In this document: positions 8,068 through 15,409 of the stretch, in pieces
How positions within the stretch are numbered: the first letter of the stretch is position 1
How the letters are laid out: the number at the start of each line of letters is the position of its first letter
Source: PKWO01 sp036561005
GTDB lineage: Bacteria; Pseudomonadota; Gammaproteobacteria; Burkholderiales; Burkholderiaceae_D
Assembly: GCA_036561005.1 (NCBI GenBank)
Contig: DATBQE010000008.1
Location: 1-24,920, forward strand
Length of the DNA: 24,920 nt
Reading direction: 5' to 3'
The notes under the pieces: generated by a model
The model's database searches: none
Told to the model about the DNA's origin: nothing
Seen by the model: the letters and a program-made list of their open reading frames with translations, nothing else
Program-made: the position numbers and the translations under genes

Positions 8068-11000
8068 ATGAGTAATGCCTATCGACAGTCCAATCGGACT
8101 CTGCTATTTGCCATCATCGCTGCTTTTTTTCTATTACTATCGACGCGCCTGCACGCGCAGTCGGCGTCCGACTTCACAGCGAGCGTCCTCAATAACAACG
8201 GCGTCGTCACGCTGCAGTTTCAATCCAATGTCAATACGAGCTGGGTCAACGCGCATTACAACGTCAATGGCGGTGCGCAGCTCAACGTCGCCATGACCCA
8301 AAGCGGCAGTACGCCGCATTTCCAGACAACCGTTGCGGCCAATGCCGGCGACACGGTCAATTTTTCCTTTACCTACAATAACGGCTCACCGGCGTATGAT
8401 TCGGCCTGGAGTTCGGCAATGGTGCCGCCATCGGGACCGCCTCCGGCAGCAACACCGGTTTTTTCGCCGGCGTCAGGTAACTACAGCTCGGCGCAAAGCG
8501 TAACGCTATCGGACGCCACGTCCGGCGCTGCCCTCTACTACACGACCGACGGATCGACGCCAACGACGGCATCGGCACGCTATACCGCCCCGATCACGGT
8601 GTCGGCCAGTACCACCACGATACGCGCGATAGCGACGGCGAGCGGCATGAGCAACTCCGGCGTGGTGTCAGCGGTCTACACGATAGGCACGATTTCCGGC
8701 CCCTATACGCAAGGCGTAATCGACAACGGCACGACAGTCACAATCTGGTTCACACCCAACCCAAGCAGCGGCCTTGCGATCGTTCACTACACCGCCAACA
8801 ACGGGGCCCAGCAAAATGTGAATATGGCCCTGGTCAACGGCCAATGGACGCAAAGCATACCGGCTACTTCCGGCGCGCCGTTCACTGTCAGTTATTCGTT
8901 CACTTACCAATTGTCGAACGGCACGCAATCGACCACGCCCAGCTACACCTGGGCACGCGGCAGCCAAGCGGCAACACCGGTCATATCGCCCAATGGAGGT
9001 AGCTTCACCGCGCCGCAAACCGTGACCTTGAGCGACACAACGTCCGGCGCCGCGATTCATTACACTACCGATGGTACGACCCCGAGTTCCGCTTCAACCC
9101 TGTATGCCGCGCCTTTTTCGATATCGTCGAACGGCACAGTCAAAGCCATAGCCATCGCTTCAGGCATGGCCAACTCCGCGGTCTCGAACGCCTCTTTCAC
9201 GATCACCCAGGCGCAGATTGCCACTCCGGCAATTTCGCCGGCCGGCGGCAGCTTTTCGTCCGCCCAGAGCGTGAGCCTGAGCGACGCCACACCCGGCGCC
9301 GCCATCTATTACACCACCAACGGTTCGACACCGACGACTGCGTCCACGCTTTACAGCGGGCCATTTACGGTGTCATCGAGCAGCACGGTGAAAGCCATCG
9401 CAGCGGCGAGCGCAATGACGAGTTCCAATCTGGCCAGCGCAACATTTTCCATCACCACGCCGCAAGTCGCCACACCGACGATTTCACCGGCCGGAGGCAG
9501 CTTTACATCGGCACAAAGCGTCACCCTGGCCGATACCACGTCCGGTGCCACAATTTATTACACGGTGGACGGCACGGCCCCGACTACCGCATCGACGCGC
9601 TACGCCGGGCCATTCAATCTCTCGGCAAGCGCGACCGTGAATGCCATCGCCACCGCGCCGGGCATTTCTCCGTCGCAATTGGCAACGGCGACATTTACAA
9701 TCAATTGCGCCAATTGCTTTTCCTTCATACAAGGCGTCATTCAATCGGCTTCCGGTGCGCAAATCTGGTTTGCCTCGACACCCGTCGAAACGAGTGCGCC
9801 TACCATCGGATATTTCGCGACACTCAATGGTGTCAATACCGTGCAGCAAAACGTCACGATGACGTGGAATGCCGCGACCGGCCGATGGCTATCGCCGGTG
9901 ATCACGCCGACTTCGCCGGGTGAAGTGGTGTCTTACGACTTTACCTATTTCTCGCCGGCGGTCAATGGCAACCTCAATTCACCGACGCCACCTGGCATGT
10001 ACACGTACACCATCTGCAATCCCACCGGAACACCGGCGTGCAGCGTACCGGAACCGAGTATTTCTCCAGCGGGAGGTGCCTACGCTTCGCCCCAGACGGT
10101 GACGCTTACGCCGGCGCCCGGCAGCACTTCCGGCACTTCGATCTACTATACGGTGGATGGTACTTACCCGAATTTGAGTTCGGCCAACTATGCAGGGCCG
10201 ATTGCCCTGAGCAACGACGCCACGATCAATGCGATTGAAGTTTTGCCGAGCGGCGCGCAATCGCTCAATGCCACGGCGTCATATCATTTCACCGGCGGCG
10301 GATGTACGTCGGGCTGTCCGGTACTGGCACCAACGTTCTCCCTGCCATCCGGCACTTATCCAACAGCGATCGGCATCAATCTGCTCACCATGACGACAGG
10401 CGCGGTCGTCCATTACACAATCGATGGTTCGGTACCGACCGACAGCTCGCCGGAATACCGGGGAACAATCTGGTTGTCCGCAGGAACCACCGGAGCAGCA
10501 ACGACCATCAACGCACTGGCCACTCTCGATGGCATCAATTCAGCCATTGTGTCGAACACGTATCACCCAGGAAACGGCGGGAGCACCTGGAATGGCATGA
10601 CGACTTTTAACATCGTCAACGGCACCAATGGAACGAATGGCAGCTACACCTATGCCGACTCGCAGATCTATTGGTTCCTTATCGGCATGAACGCAGCCGG
10701 CCAGTTTGTCCATGTCACGGTACCCCCGGGTTCCGTATGCACTGTCGCGAAACCGTGCGCAGGCACGCTTACGCCCATGCAGATGTCGGACGACACGATT
10801 CCCGAGCCTTCGATGGGTGTGGGGATCAAATATGCCAACTATTCCTATCCGTTGTCGCAGGTTGCGTCCATTACCATTCCAGCGATCACTTCGGCCCGGC
10901 TCTACATGAGCGTGGGGCAACCAGTTCTGGTTCAGGCACAGGCCAGCGGCTACGCCGGACCAAGCATAGAGAATCCGAACGATCCCAACATGGGTGTGAT

Positions 11001-11835
11001 CTTCGATATGGGTGAACTCAATATCAACCCGCCCGGGGCCAATGCAGGGATTTGGGTCGACACCAGCCGAGTGGACATGTTCGGCTTCCCGATCAAGCTC
11101 AACGTCACCGGCCTCGATGGCTTCAATTCCACAACCGGCGAATCGTTGCTGGAAACCCGGGCACAGCTCTTCTCGCTGTATCAGCTTGGCGTGCCGGCCG
11201 CGTTCCAGAGCCTTGGGCAGATTCAGGCGCCGCAGCGCATCGTGGCGCCTGCCGACGGCACATTCAATAACCAGATCAACGTTGCAACGGGTCAGCCGAC
11301 CGGCGCGCTTCCCGGCCCCAACGCCGCCTATCTGGACGCCTACATCGCCAGCGTGTGGCAGCAATACGAGACCCAACCACTCACCATCAATCTGGCGGAC
11401 GGAACATCGTATACGGGCCAAGTGGCAGGCAATGTCTTCACCTTTGTCGACGGCGCCGGTATTTCTTACCCGATCAATCTGCCAACGACAACCGATGTCC
11501 TGTTGGGCGACGGAGCGTTGAACAATCCCAACGGTTGGCCGGTCCCTGCCCCGGGTCAACCGCCTGTGCCGGGCTATGCGCATCAGTTGCAATTGGAAAC
11601 GCAATTGTGTGCTGCGCTAAACCGCGGTGTCGCTCATTTGCCGTTCTCCCAATGGTACACGTCGGCGGATTTCTACCCGGCGGCACCACGCGTTTCCAAT
11701 TCGTTTTCGCAATTTTGGCATCGTCATGCTTTGAACGCTCTTACCTATGGATTTGCCTATGACGACGCGGGCAGTTTCAGCTCCACGATCTACACGCCTT
11801 CGCCTGTCAGCGTCACGTTCACGATAGGTCAGTAG
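8068..11835 (+). CDS. Secreted multimodular GH64 beta-1,3-glucanase
   Basis: This 1255-residue extracellular enzyme is expected to cut beta-1,3-glucan such as curdlan or fungal wall glucan. The start ATG 8068 follows AGGAGA. The signal peptide is cleaved near LHA30/QS. In order it has a CBM56-like module (about 31-119), a chitobiase-C-terminal/Fn3-associated module (128-206), a second CBM56-like module (211-294), three consecutive chitobiase-type modules (302-379, 385-462, 468-545), a third CBM56-like module (551-648), two more chitobiase-type modules (661-741, 753-832), and the GH64 domain (about 844-1255). GH64 hallmarks are DMGELN with Glu983, then WVDTSRVDMFGFP with Asp998 and Asp1003, CAALNRG, and YGFAYDD near the end. 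Glu983 and one of those Asp residues are the likely catalytic pair, by analogy with laminaripentaose-producing enzymes. The CBM56 label is from memory of the family pattern. All frames are intact. Confidence 0.9.
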   Translation: MSNAYRQSNRTLLFAIIAAFFLLLSTRLHAQSASDFTASVLNNNGVVTLQFQSNVNTSWVNAHYNVNGGAQLNVAMTQSGSTPHFQTTVAANAGDTVNFSFTYNNGSPAYDSAWSSAMVPPSGPPPAATPVFSPASGNYSSAQSVTLSDATSGAALYYTTDGSTPTTASARYTAPITVSASTTTIRAIATASGMSNSGVVSAVYTIGTISGPYTQGVIDNGTTVTIWFTPNPSSGLAIVHYTANNGAQQNVNMALVNGQWTQSIPATSGAPFTVSYSFTYQLSNGTQSTTPSYTWARGSQAATPVISPNGGSFTAPQTVTLSDTTSGAAIHYTTDGTTPSSASTLYAAPFSISSNGTVKAIAIASGMANSAVSNASFTITQAQIATPAISPAGGSFSSAQSVSLSDATPGAAIYYTTNGSTPTTASTLYSGPFTVSSSSTVKAIAAASAMTSSNLASATFSITTPQVATPTISPAGGSFTSAQSVTLADTTSGATIYYTVDGTAPTTASTRYAGPFNLSASATVNAIATAPGISPSQLATATFTINCANCFSFIQGVIQSASGAQIWFASTPVETSAPTIGYFATLNGVNTVQQNVTMTWNAATGRWLSPVITPTSPGEVVSYDFTYFSPAVNGNLNSPTPPGMYTYTICNPTGTPACSVPEPSISPAGGAYASPQTVTLTPAPGSTSGTSIYYTVDGTYPNLSSANYAGPIALSNDATINAIEVLPSGAQSLNATASYHFTGGGCTSGCPVLAPTFSLPSGTYPTAIGINLLTMTTGAVVHYTIDGSVPTDSSPEYRGTIWLSAGTTGAATTINALATLDGINSAIVSNTYHPGNGGSTWNGMTTFNIVNGTNGTNGSYTYADSQIYWFLIGMNAAGQFVHVTVPPGSVCTVAKPCAGTLTPMQMSDDTIPEPSMGVGIKYANYSYPLSQVASITIPAITSARLYMSVGQPVLVQAQASGYAGPSIENPNDPNMGVIFDMGELNINPPGANAGIWVDTSRVDMFGFPIKLNVTGLDGFNSTTGESLLETRAQLFSLYQLGVPAAFQSLGQIQAPQRIVAPADGTFNNQINVATGQPTGALPGPNAAYLDAYIASVWQQYETQPLTINLADGTSYTGQVAGNVFTFVDGAGISYPINLPTTTDVLLGDGALNNPNGWPVPAPGQPPVPGYAHQLQLETQLCAALNRGVAHLPFSQWYTSADFYPAAPRVSNSFSQFWHRHALNALTYGFAYDDAGSFSSTIYTPSPVSVTFTIGQ
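8449..10563 (+). repeat. Six chitobiase-C-terminal-like module repeats inside the GH64 gene
   Basis: Units lie at 8449-8685, 8971-9204, 9220-9453, 9469-9702, 10048-10290 and 10324-10563. Each encodes about 80 residues of the pattern ATPxISPxGGSF, then SVTLSDxTSGAxIYYTTDG, xPTxxSxxYxGP and a closing TVKAIA. Units 2, 3 and 4 start exactly 249 bp apart, which points to recent tandem duplication. Units 5 and 6 are more diverged. Confidence 0.88.
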
Positions 11836-11853
11836 TTCTGCAAAGAAAGCACG

Positions 11854-11885
11854 CTGGCGTTGTGGCCTTTACGCGGCAACGCCAG
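11854..11885 (+). terminator. Hairpin after the GH64 gene
   Basis: A perfect 9-bp stem CTGGCGTTG/CAACGCCAG with a 14-nt loop begins 18 bp after the stop codon. No T tract follows, so it may be a 3'-stabilising stem or a weak terminator rather than a classical one. The remaining DNA up to 12055 shows no gene. Confidence 0.4.
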
Positions 11886-12055
11886 TCTGGTCCGAATGTA
11901 ATTTTGCGTGCCGGCTGCACAAGGTTTTTGGCATAACCGTTCGCAGTAGCGCGAGGGTCGGAAGTAATACGACGGCGCAGCGTCGACGATTGATGTAATC
12001 TTCTCGAATAAGGCGACAAGGCTCACTGCCGCTATTTCTTGAGGATGACATTGCC

Positions 12056-12925
12056 ATGGAATTGAACTCTACAGACTTTCTCGTGCCTGAGGGTGCAAAG
12101 GTCGACCTTGCCAAATGGCCGACAATTGTTGACCCGATTTATAAATCGAAAAAACAGTATCAGAAACTGCTGGCCGAACATGTCGACAAGATGAGCGAGT
12201 TGCAGCAATTGCTGTATGCATCTAACCAGCATGCGATCCTGCTGATTTTTCAGGCGATGGACGCGGCGGGTAAAGACGGCATCATCAAGCACGTGATGTC
12301 GGGTGTGAACCCGCAAGGTTGCCAGGTGTTCAGCTTCAAACATCCGAGCGCGACCGAATTGCAGCATGACTTTCTTTGGCGCACCACGCGCGATCTGCCG
12401 GAACGCGGAAAAATCGGGATCTTCAATCGATCCTATTATGAAGAAGTGCTGGTAGTACGCGTGCATCCGGAGATTTTGCTGGGACAGGGCGTGCCCGGCC
12501 GCGTTCTCGACGAAGATTCGCTGTGGCAGGAACGCTTTCGCTCCATAAAAGGCATTGAGCGCCACTTGCACGCAAACGGCACGCGCATTGCCAAATTTTA
12601 TCTGCACATGTCAAAAGAAACGCAGCGGCTGCGCTTCCTGGAACGTATCGATCAGCCGGACAAAAACTGGAAATTCAGCCAGTCCGATATCGAAGAGCGC
12701 AAGTTCTGGAACAAGTACATGGCAGCATACGAACAATGCCTGAGCGCAACCAGCTCTGCGACGGCGCCCTGGTATATTGTGCCGGCAGACGACAAGGAAA
12801 ATGCTCGTTTGATCGTCTCGCGCATTGTGGTCGAGCTGCTGGAAAGCCTGAAAATGCACTATCCGAAAACGAGCGCGGCCCGGCGCAAGGAATTACTGGC
12901 GATACGCAAGCAATTGGCAAAGTAG
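12056..12925 (+). CDS. PPK2-family polyphosphate:nucleotide phosphotransferase
   Basis: This encodes a cytoplasmic polyphosphate kinase 2 of 289 residues, which transfers phosphate from polyphosphate to nucleotides. Sequence resemblance is to the class that phosphorylates AMP and ADP (class III type), though class should be checked by phylogeny. It shows the Walker A loop AMDAAGKDG with Gly72-Lys73-Asp74, a Walker-B-like strand GIFNRSYYEEVLVVRVHPE, and the helical lid with SQSDIEERKFWNKY. The length is normal for a one-domain PPK2. The start at ATG 12056 has AGGA about 9 bases upstream. It stands alone between the GH64 gene and a convergent membrane-protein gene and ends in its own terminator, so it is probably monocistronic. 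No link with its neighbours is evident beyond general stress or energy metabolism. Confidence 0.93.
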   Translation: MELNSTDFLVPEGAKVDLAKWPTIVDPIYKSKKQYQKLLAEHVDKMSELQQLLYASNQHAILLIFQAMDAAGKDGIIKHVMSGVNPQGCQVFSFKHPSATELQHDFLWRTTRDLPERGKIGIFNRSYYEEVLVVRVHPEILLGQGVPGRVLDEDSLWQERFRSIKGIERHLHANGTRIAKFYLHMSKETQRLRFLERIDQPDKNWKFSQSDIEERKFWNKYMAAYEQCLSATSSATAPWYIVPADDKENARLIVSRIVVELLESLKMHYPKTSAARRKELLAIRKQLAK

Positions 12926-12951
12926 CGTCCTGCAGTAGCCGTTGAATTTCA

Positions 12952-12979
12952 ATGCCGGCGTCCACACGGCATCATTTTT
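12952..12979 (+). terminator. Rho-independent terminator of the PPK2 gene
   Basis: The stem ATGCCG/CGGCAT (12952-12957 with 12967-12972) has a 9-nt loop and is followed by CATTTTT. It begins 26 bp after the PPK2 stop codon. Its last base and T run overlap the 3' end of the convergent membrane-protein gene, whose TGA stop is at 12974-12972. The stem is short but the T tract supports termination. Confidence 0.6.
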
Positions 12980-15044
12980 CAATTTTTACCCATAAGCCGA
13001 TCGGCCGCCCGCCTGCGTTGCCGAAAGCTTCCCAGGCGTATTGCGCCGATAGCTCGACATTGAGCCGGTCCCAAACCGGCGCCGCCAGGGTATCGCGTGC
13101 GTTCCAGACGATGTAGCGCACTTTCCTTTCCGCCAGCCAAGGCAGAATATTGGGCAAGCCACCGGTATAGAAATCGTTGATCTGGCGGCGCAATATGTCG
13201 CGTGCGTCGCTGTGGCCGCGCCAGCGGTCAAGGTGTGCGGGCCAGCCGAGCAAAACCGGCTTGGCAGAAAATGCGCCGTAGGCGCCGCCATCATGATAGC
13301 CGCCGTCGTATTGATTTTCCAGCAAAACGCCGTCCGGCGCGCCAGCCAGATAGCGAAACATTTCGCGTACTTCGGGTTCTCGGGTGTAGACGTAATCCCC
13401 ATCGAGCAAGCCGAAGCTTTGTTCGCCGAGATAGCGCACGGCGTTGACCATGTCGATTGCATAGACCAATGTAAGCGAGAGCGCAAAACCAGTGGCGATC
13501 CTGATCCAGCGACGCTGTGAAGAAAGCAGCAAGGCGCCCAATACAGTCAAGCCGCCGGTCCATATCCAGCCCCACCATTTCATCGTCGTGTTGTAGCGCT
13601 CCAGTATGCCGTCCCACGGGTCGTCGACAAAAACGCACTCGGAAAACAGCAATAGCGCAGCGAAAAGCAAGCTGAAAAACAGCGTCAGGCTGCGCGTTTC
13701 GCGCCGCATCAATCCAAGCACCAACAAGACAAGCAGAGGCCAGAATAGCGCGATGAATTCACGCAAGGGCGTGTGCTGCCCGGGAAAGACCAGGCGCATG
13801 GGCGTTGGGACGCGCGCCTGGGTGAACCCGACCAGGAAGAAATAGAGGCATATGAATCCGAACAGGCCGCCGCCCATGAGCATGAGCCAGTCCGGGCGCA
13901 AGGCGGTGTTGGCGCGCCCCTTCCACGCACGCCACAGCGCCCACGCACCGAGCATTGCCGCGTGCAAGGGCACAACCCACGTATTGACGGCGAAGACCGC
14001 CGGCAGGGTCATGCCGAGTGCAATCTGCTGCCAGGCCGAGGCATCCCGTTTGGCCGGATTTTTCGCGCCGGCGGGCAATGGCAATGCGGCCGCGCCTGCC
14101 TCAAGCGCACAAATCAATGCGATGGCCAGCAGCAGCAGGCAGTATCCGCCCAATGGGGCGTGATAATCGCTTTGGTAAAACTGGAAGCCGAAGTTTTCCA
14201 TGCCGACAATCTGCACCGGCGCGACGGGATCGGGCGGCGGGAACAGCGCCATGCCGAGCTTGTTGTTGATGACTTTGTCGAACTCGCCGACAAAGTGCCC
14301 GCTCCCCATGATGTAGCGGTTGTGCACCTGCCACAGGTAGTCTCGTCCCAGAGATGCTGCGTTGGGCAGGTCGTCATGGATGGCATGGGTAAAGATGCTC
14401 GCCCCCGTGCCGCCGCACACCAGAACCGCAACCAGCAGCAGGCGCGGCGCAATGCGCGGCATGAACCGTGCGGCGATCTCCCAGATCAGCGAAACGGACA
14501 ACGCCTGTATCACGGCAAAACAAAGGTTATAGGTGAGGCCGGGTGACATGTGTAAAACGCGTCCGGCCAGTGCTGCGGCGTAGTACTGCAGCGAATAGTA
14601 ATAGTCGAACAGGTAGGGTGGATTCCAGTGATCGACCGCCGGCAGGTGTTCGCCCGCCATGAAGTTGGTGATGAAAACCAGATCAGGCAGACGCTCCGAG
14701 GTGATGTAGATATTGGGGAAGAACTCCTTCCACATCACGCCGTAGAATAGCGCTGCGCCAAATACCAGCTCGGCAAGCATGAAGCCGTTGGTTTTGGCCG
14801 CGGCAGAAAATGCATGCTCCCGCCACAAGACGAAAAGCGACAGGCCGGTGGTCAACGGCATCACCCACGCCAGCGAGCCCAGACCGACTATATGCTCAAT
14901 GAAAAAGCAACTCAACACCAGCAGCATCACGGCGCTGGCGCGCCCGATAGCCCAGGCTTTGATCCACCTTCCGGCGAACGCGGATAGCGCGGCAAAATGC
15001 AGCCACAGCAACAGTATGGTCAGCAAATGATAAATATTTTGCAC
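12972..15044 (-). CDS. Large DUF2298 (YYY-type) polytopic membrane protein
   Basis: This encodes an inner-membrane protein of 690 residues read from GTG 15044, chosen because AGGAGG lies 10 bases upstream and a hydrophobic N-terminus (NIYHLLTILLLWLHFAAL) follows. The frame is open 64 codons further, but that part is Arg/Cys-rich and unlikely to be coding. About a dozen hydrophobic segments fill residues 1-540. The loop HWNPPYLFDYYY (YYY at 148-150) matches the hallmark of the DUF2298/Chlor_Arch_YYY family, which resembles GT-C-fold glycosyltransferases in layout. The last 150 residues look soluble (DGGYHDGGAYGAF, VRYIVWNARD) and probably face the periplasm. Its substrate is unknown; a role in transferring sugars to lipids or proteins is only a guess. 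It stands alone, with 365 bp separating it from the upstream c-di-GMP gene. Confidence 0.8.
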   Translation of the reverse strand: MQNIYHLLTILLLWLHFAALSAFAGRWIKAWAIGRASAVMLLVLSCFFIEHIVGLGSLAWVMPLTTGLSLFVLWREHAFSAAAKTNGFMLAELVFGAALFYGVMWKEFFPNIYITSERLPDLVFITNFMAGEHLPAVDHWNPPYLFDYYYSLQYYAAALAGRVLHMSPGLTYNLCFAVIQALSVSLIWEIAARFMPRIAPRLLLVAVLVCGGTGASIFTHAIHDDLPNAASLGRDYLWQVHNRYIMGSGHFVGEFDKVINNKLGMALFPPPDPVAPVQIVGMENFGFQFYQSDYHAPLGGYCLLLLAIALICALEAGAAALPLPAGAKNPAKRDASAWQQIALGMTLPAVFAVNTWVVPLHAAMLGAWALWRAWKGRANTALRPDWLMLMGGGLFGFICLYFFLVGFTQARVPTPMRLVFPGQHTPLREFIALFWPLLVLLVLGLMRRETRSLTLFFSLLFAALLLFSECVFVDDPWDGILERYNTTMKWWGWIWTGGLTVLGALLLSSQRRWIRIATGFALSLTLVYAIDMVNAVRYLGEQSFGLLDGDYVYTREPEVREMFRYLAGAPDGVLLENQYDGGYHDGGAYGAFSAKPVLLGWPAHLDRWRGHSDARDILRRQINDFYTGGLPNILPWLAERKVRYIVWNARDTLAAPVWDRLNVELSAQYAWEAFGNAGGRPIGLWVKIEK

Positions 15045-15409
15045 GGCAGTCCTGCCTCCTCGACGTTTCTGTTTAACGATGCGACGCCACCGCCGATAGC
15101 ACGCTTTCGCGACGCTAAAAGCGCAGGGACGATTTTCAACTGGGGATTCAGGGGACGAAATTGCCGGCGATAAAACAATGCCTGCAGAGCCGCGCAGAAT
15201 TGTGTAAGCGCAGGCTTCGAGGTTAGTGCGGCGCACTCATGATGGCCGGCGACCCTTCTTTTGAGCGGCAATCATACAGCAGGAAAAACCAACAGTAACG
15301 AAAATAATTGGTCTTGGCACCAGCGGGAATTCATTGCGGAGCGGGGACATGTCTTGTATTGAGACCACTTCAATTTATTGCCGCCGATGCGCGGCGAAGA
15401 AGGTCAAAT
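15045..15409. other. Intergenic region upstream of the DUF2298 gene
   Basis: This 365-bp stretch separates the end of the GGDEF-EAL gene from the DUF2298 start. It holds the AGGAGG ribosome site (15055-15060, minus strand) and presumably a promoter, but I see no clear -35/-10 pair. A 5-bp stem CGCCG/CGGCG just after the GGDEF-EAL stop is too weak to call a terminator. No gene is supported. Confidence 0.6.

Noticed and set aside
10540..11604. 354-codon leftward frame opposite the GH64 domain
   Set aside because: It is a shadow of the catalytic domain; no ribosome site or recognisable domain.
13773..14546. 257-codon rightward frame opposite the DUF2298 gene
   Set aside because: It is antisense to a clear membrane protein; its His/Arg/Gln-rich composition is typical of a GC-rich shadow frame.
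15045..15236. N-terminal extension of the DUF2298 gene
   Set aside because: It is Arg/Cys-rich and non-membrane, while a GTG with AGGAGG upstream lies at the natural start of the first helix.
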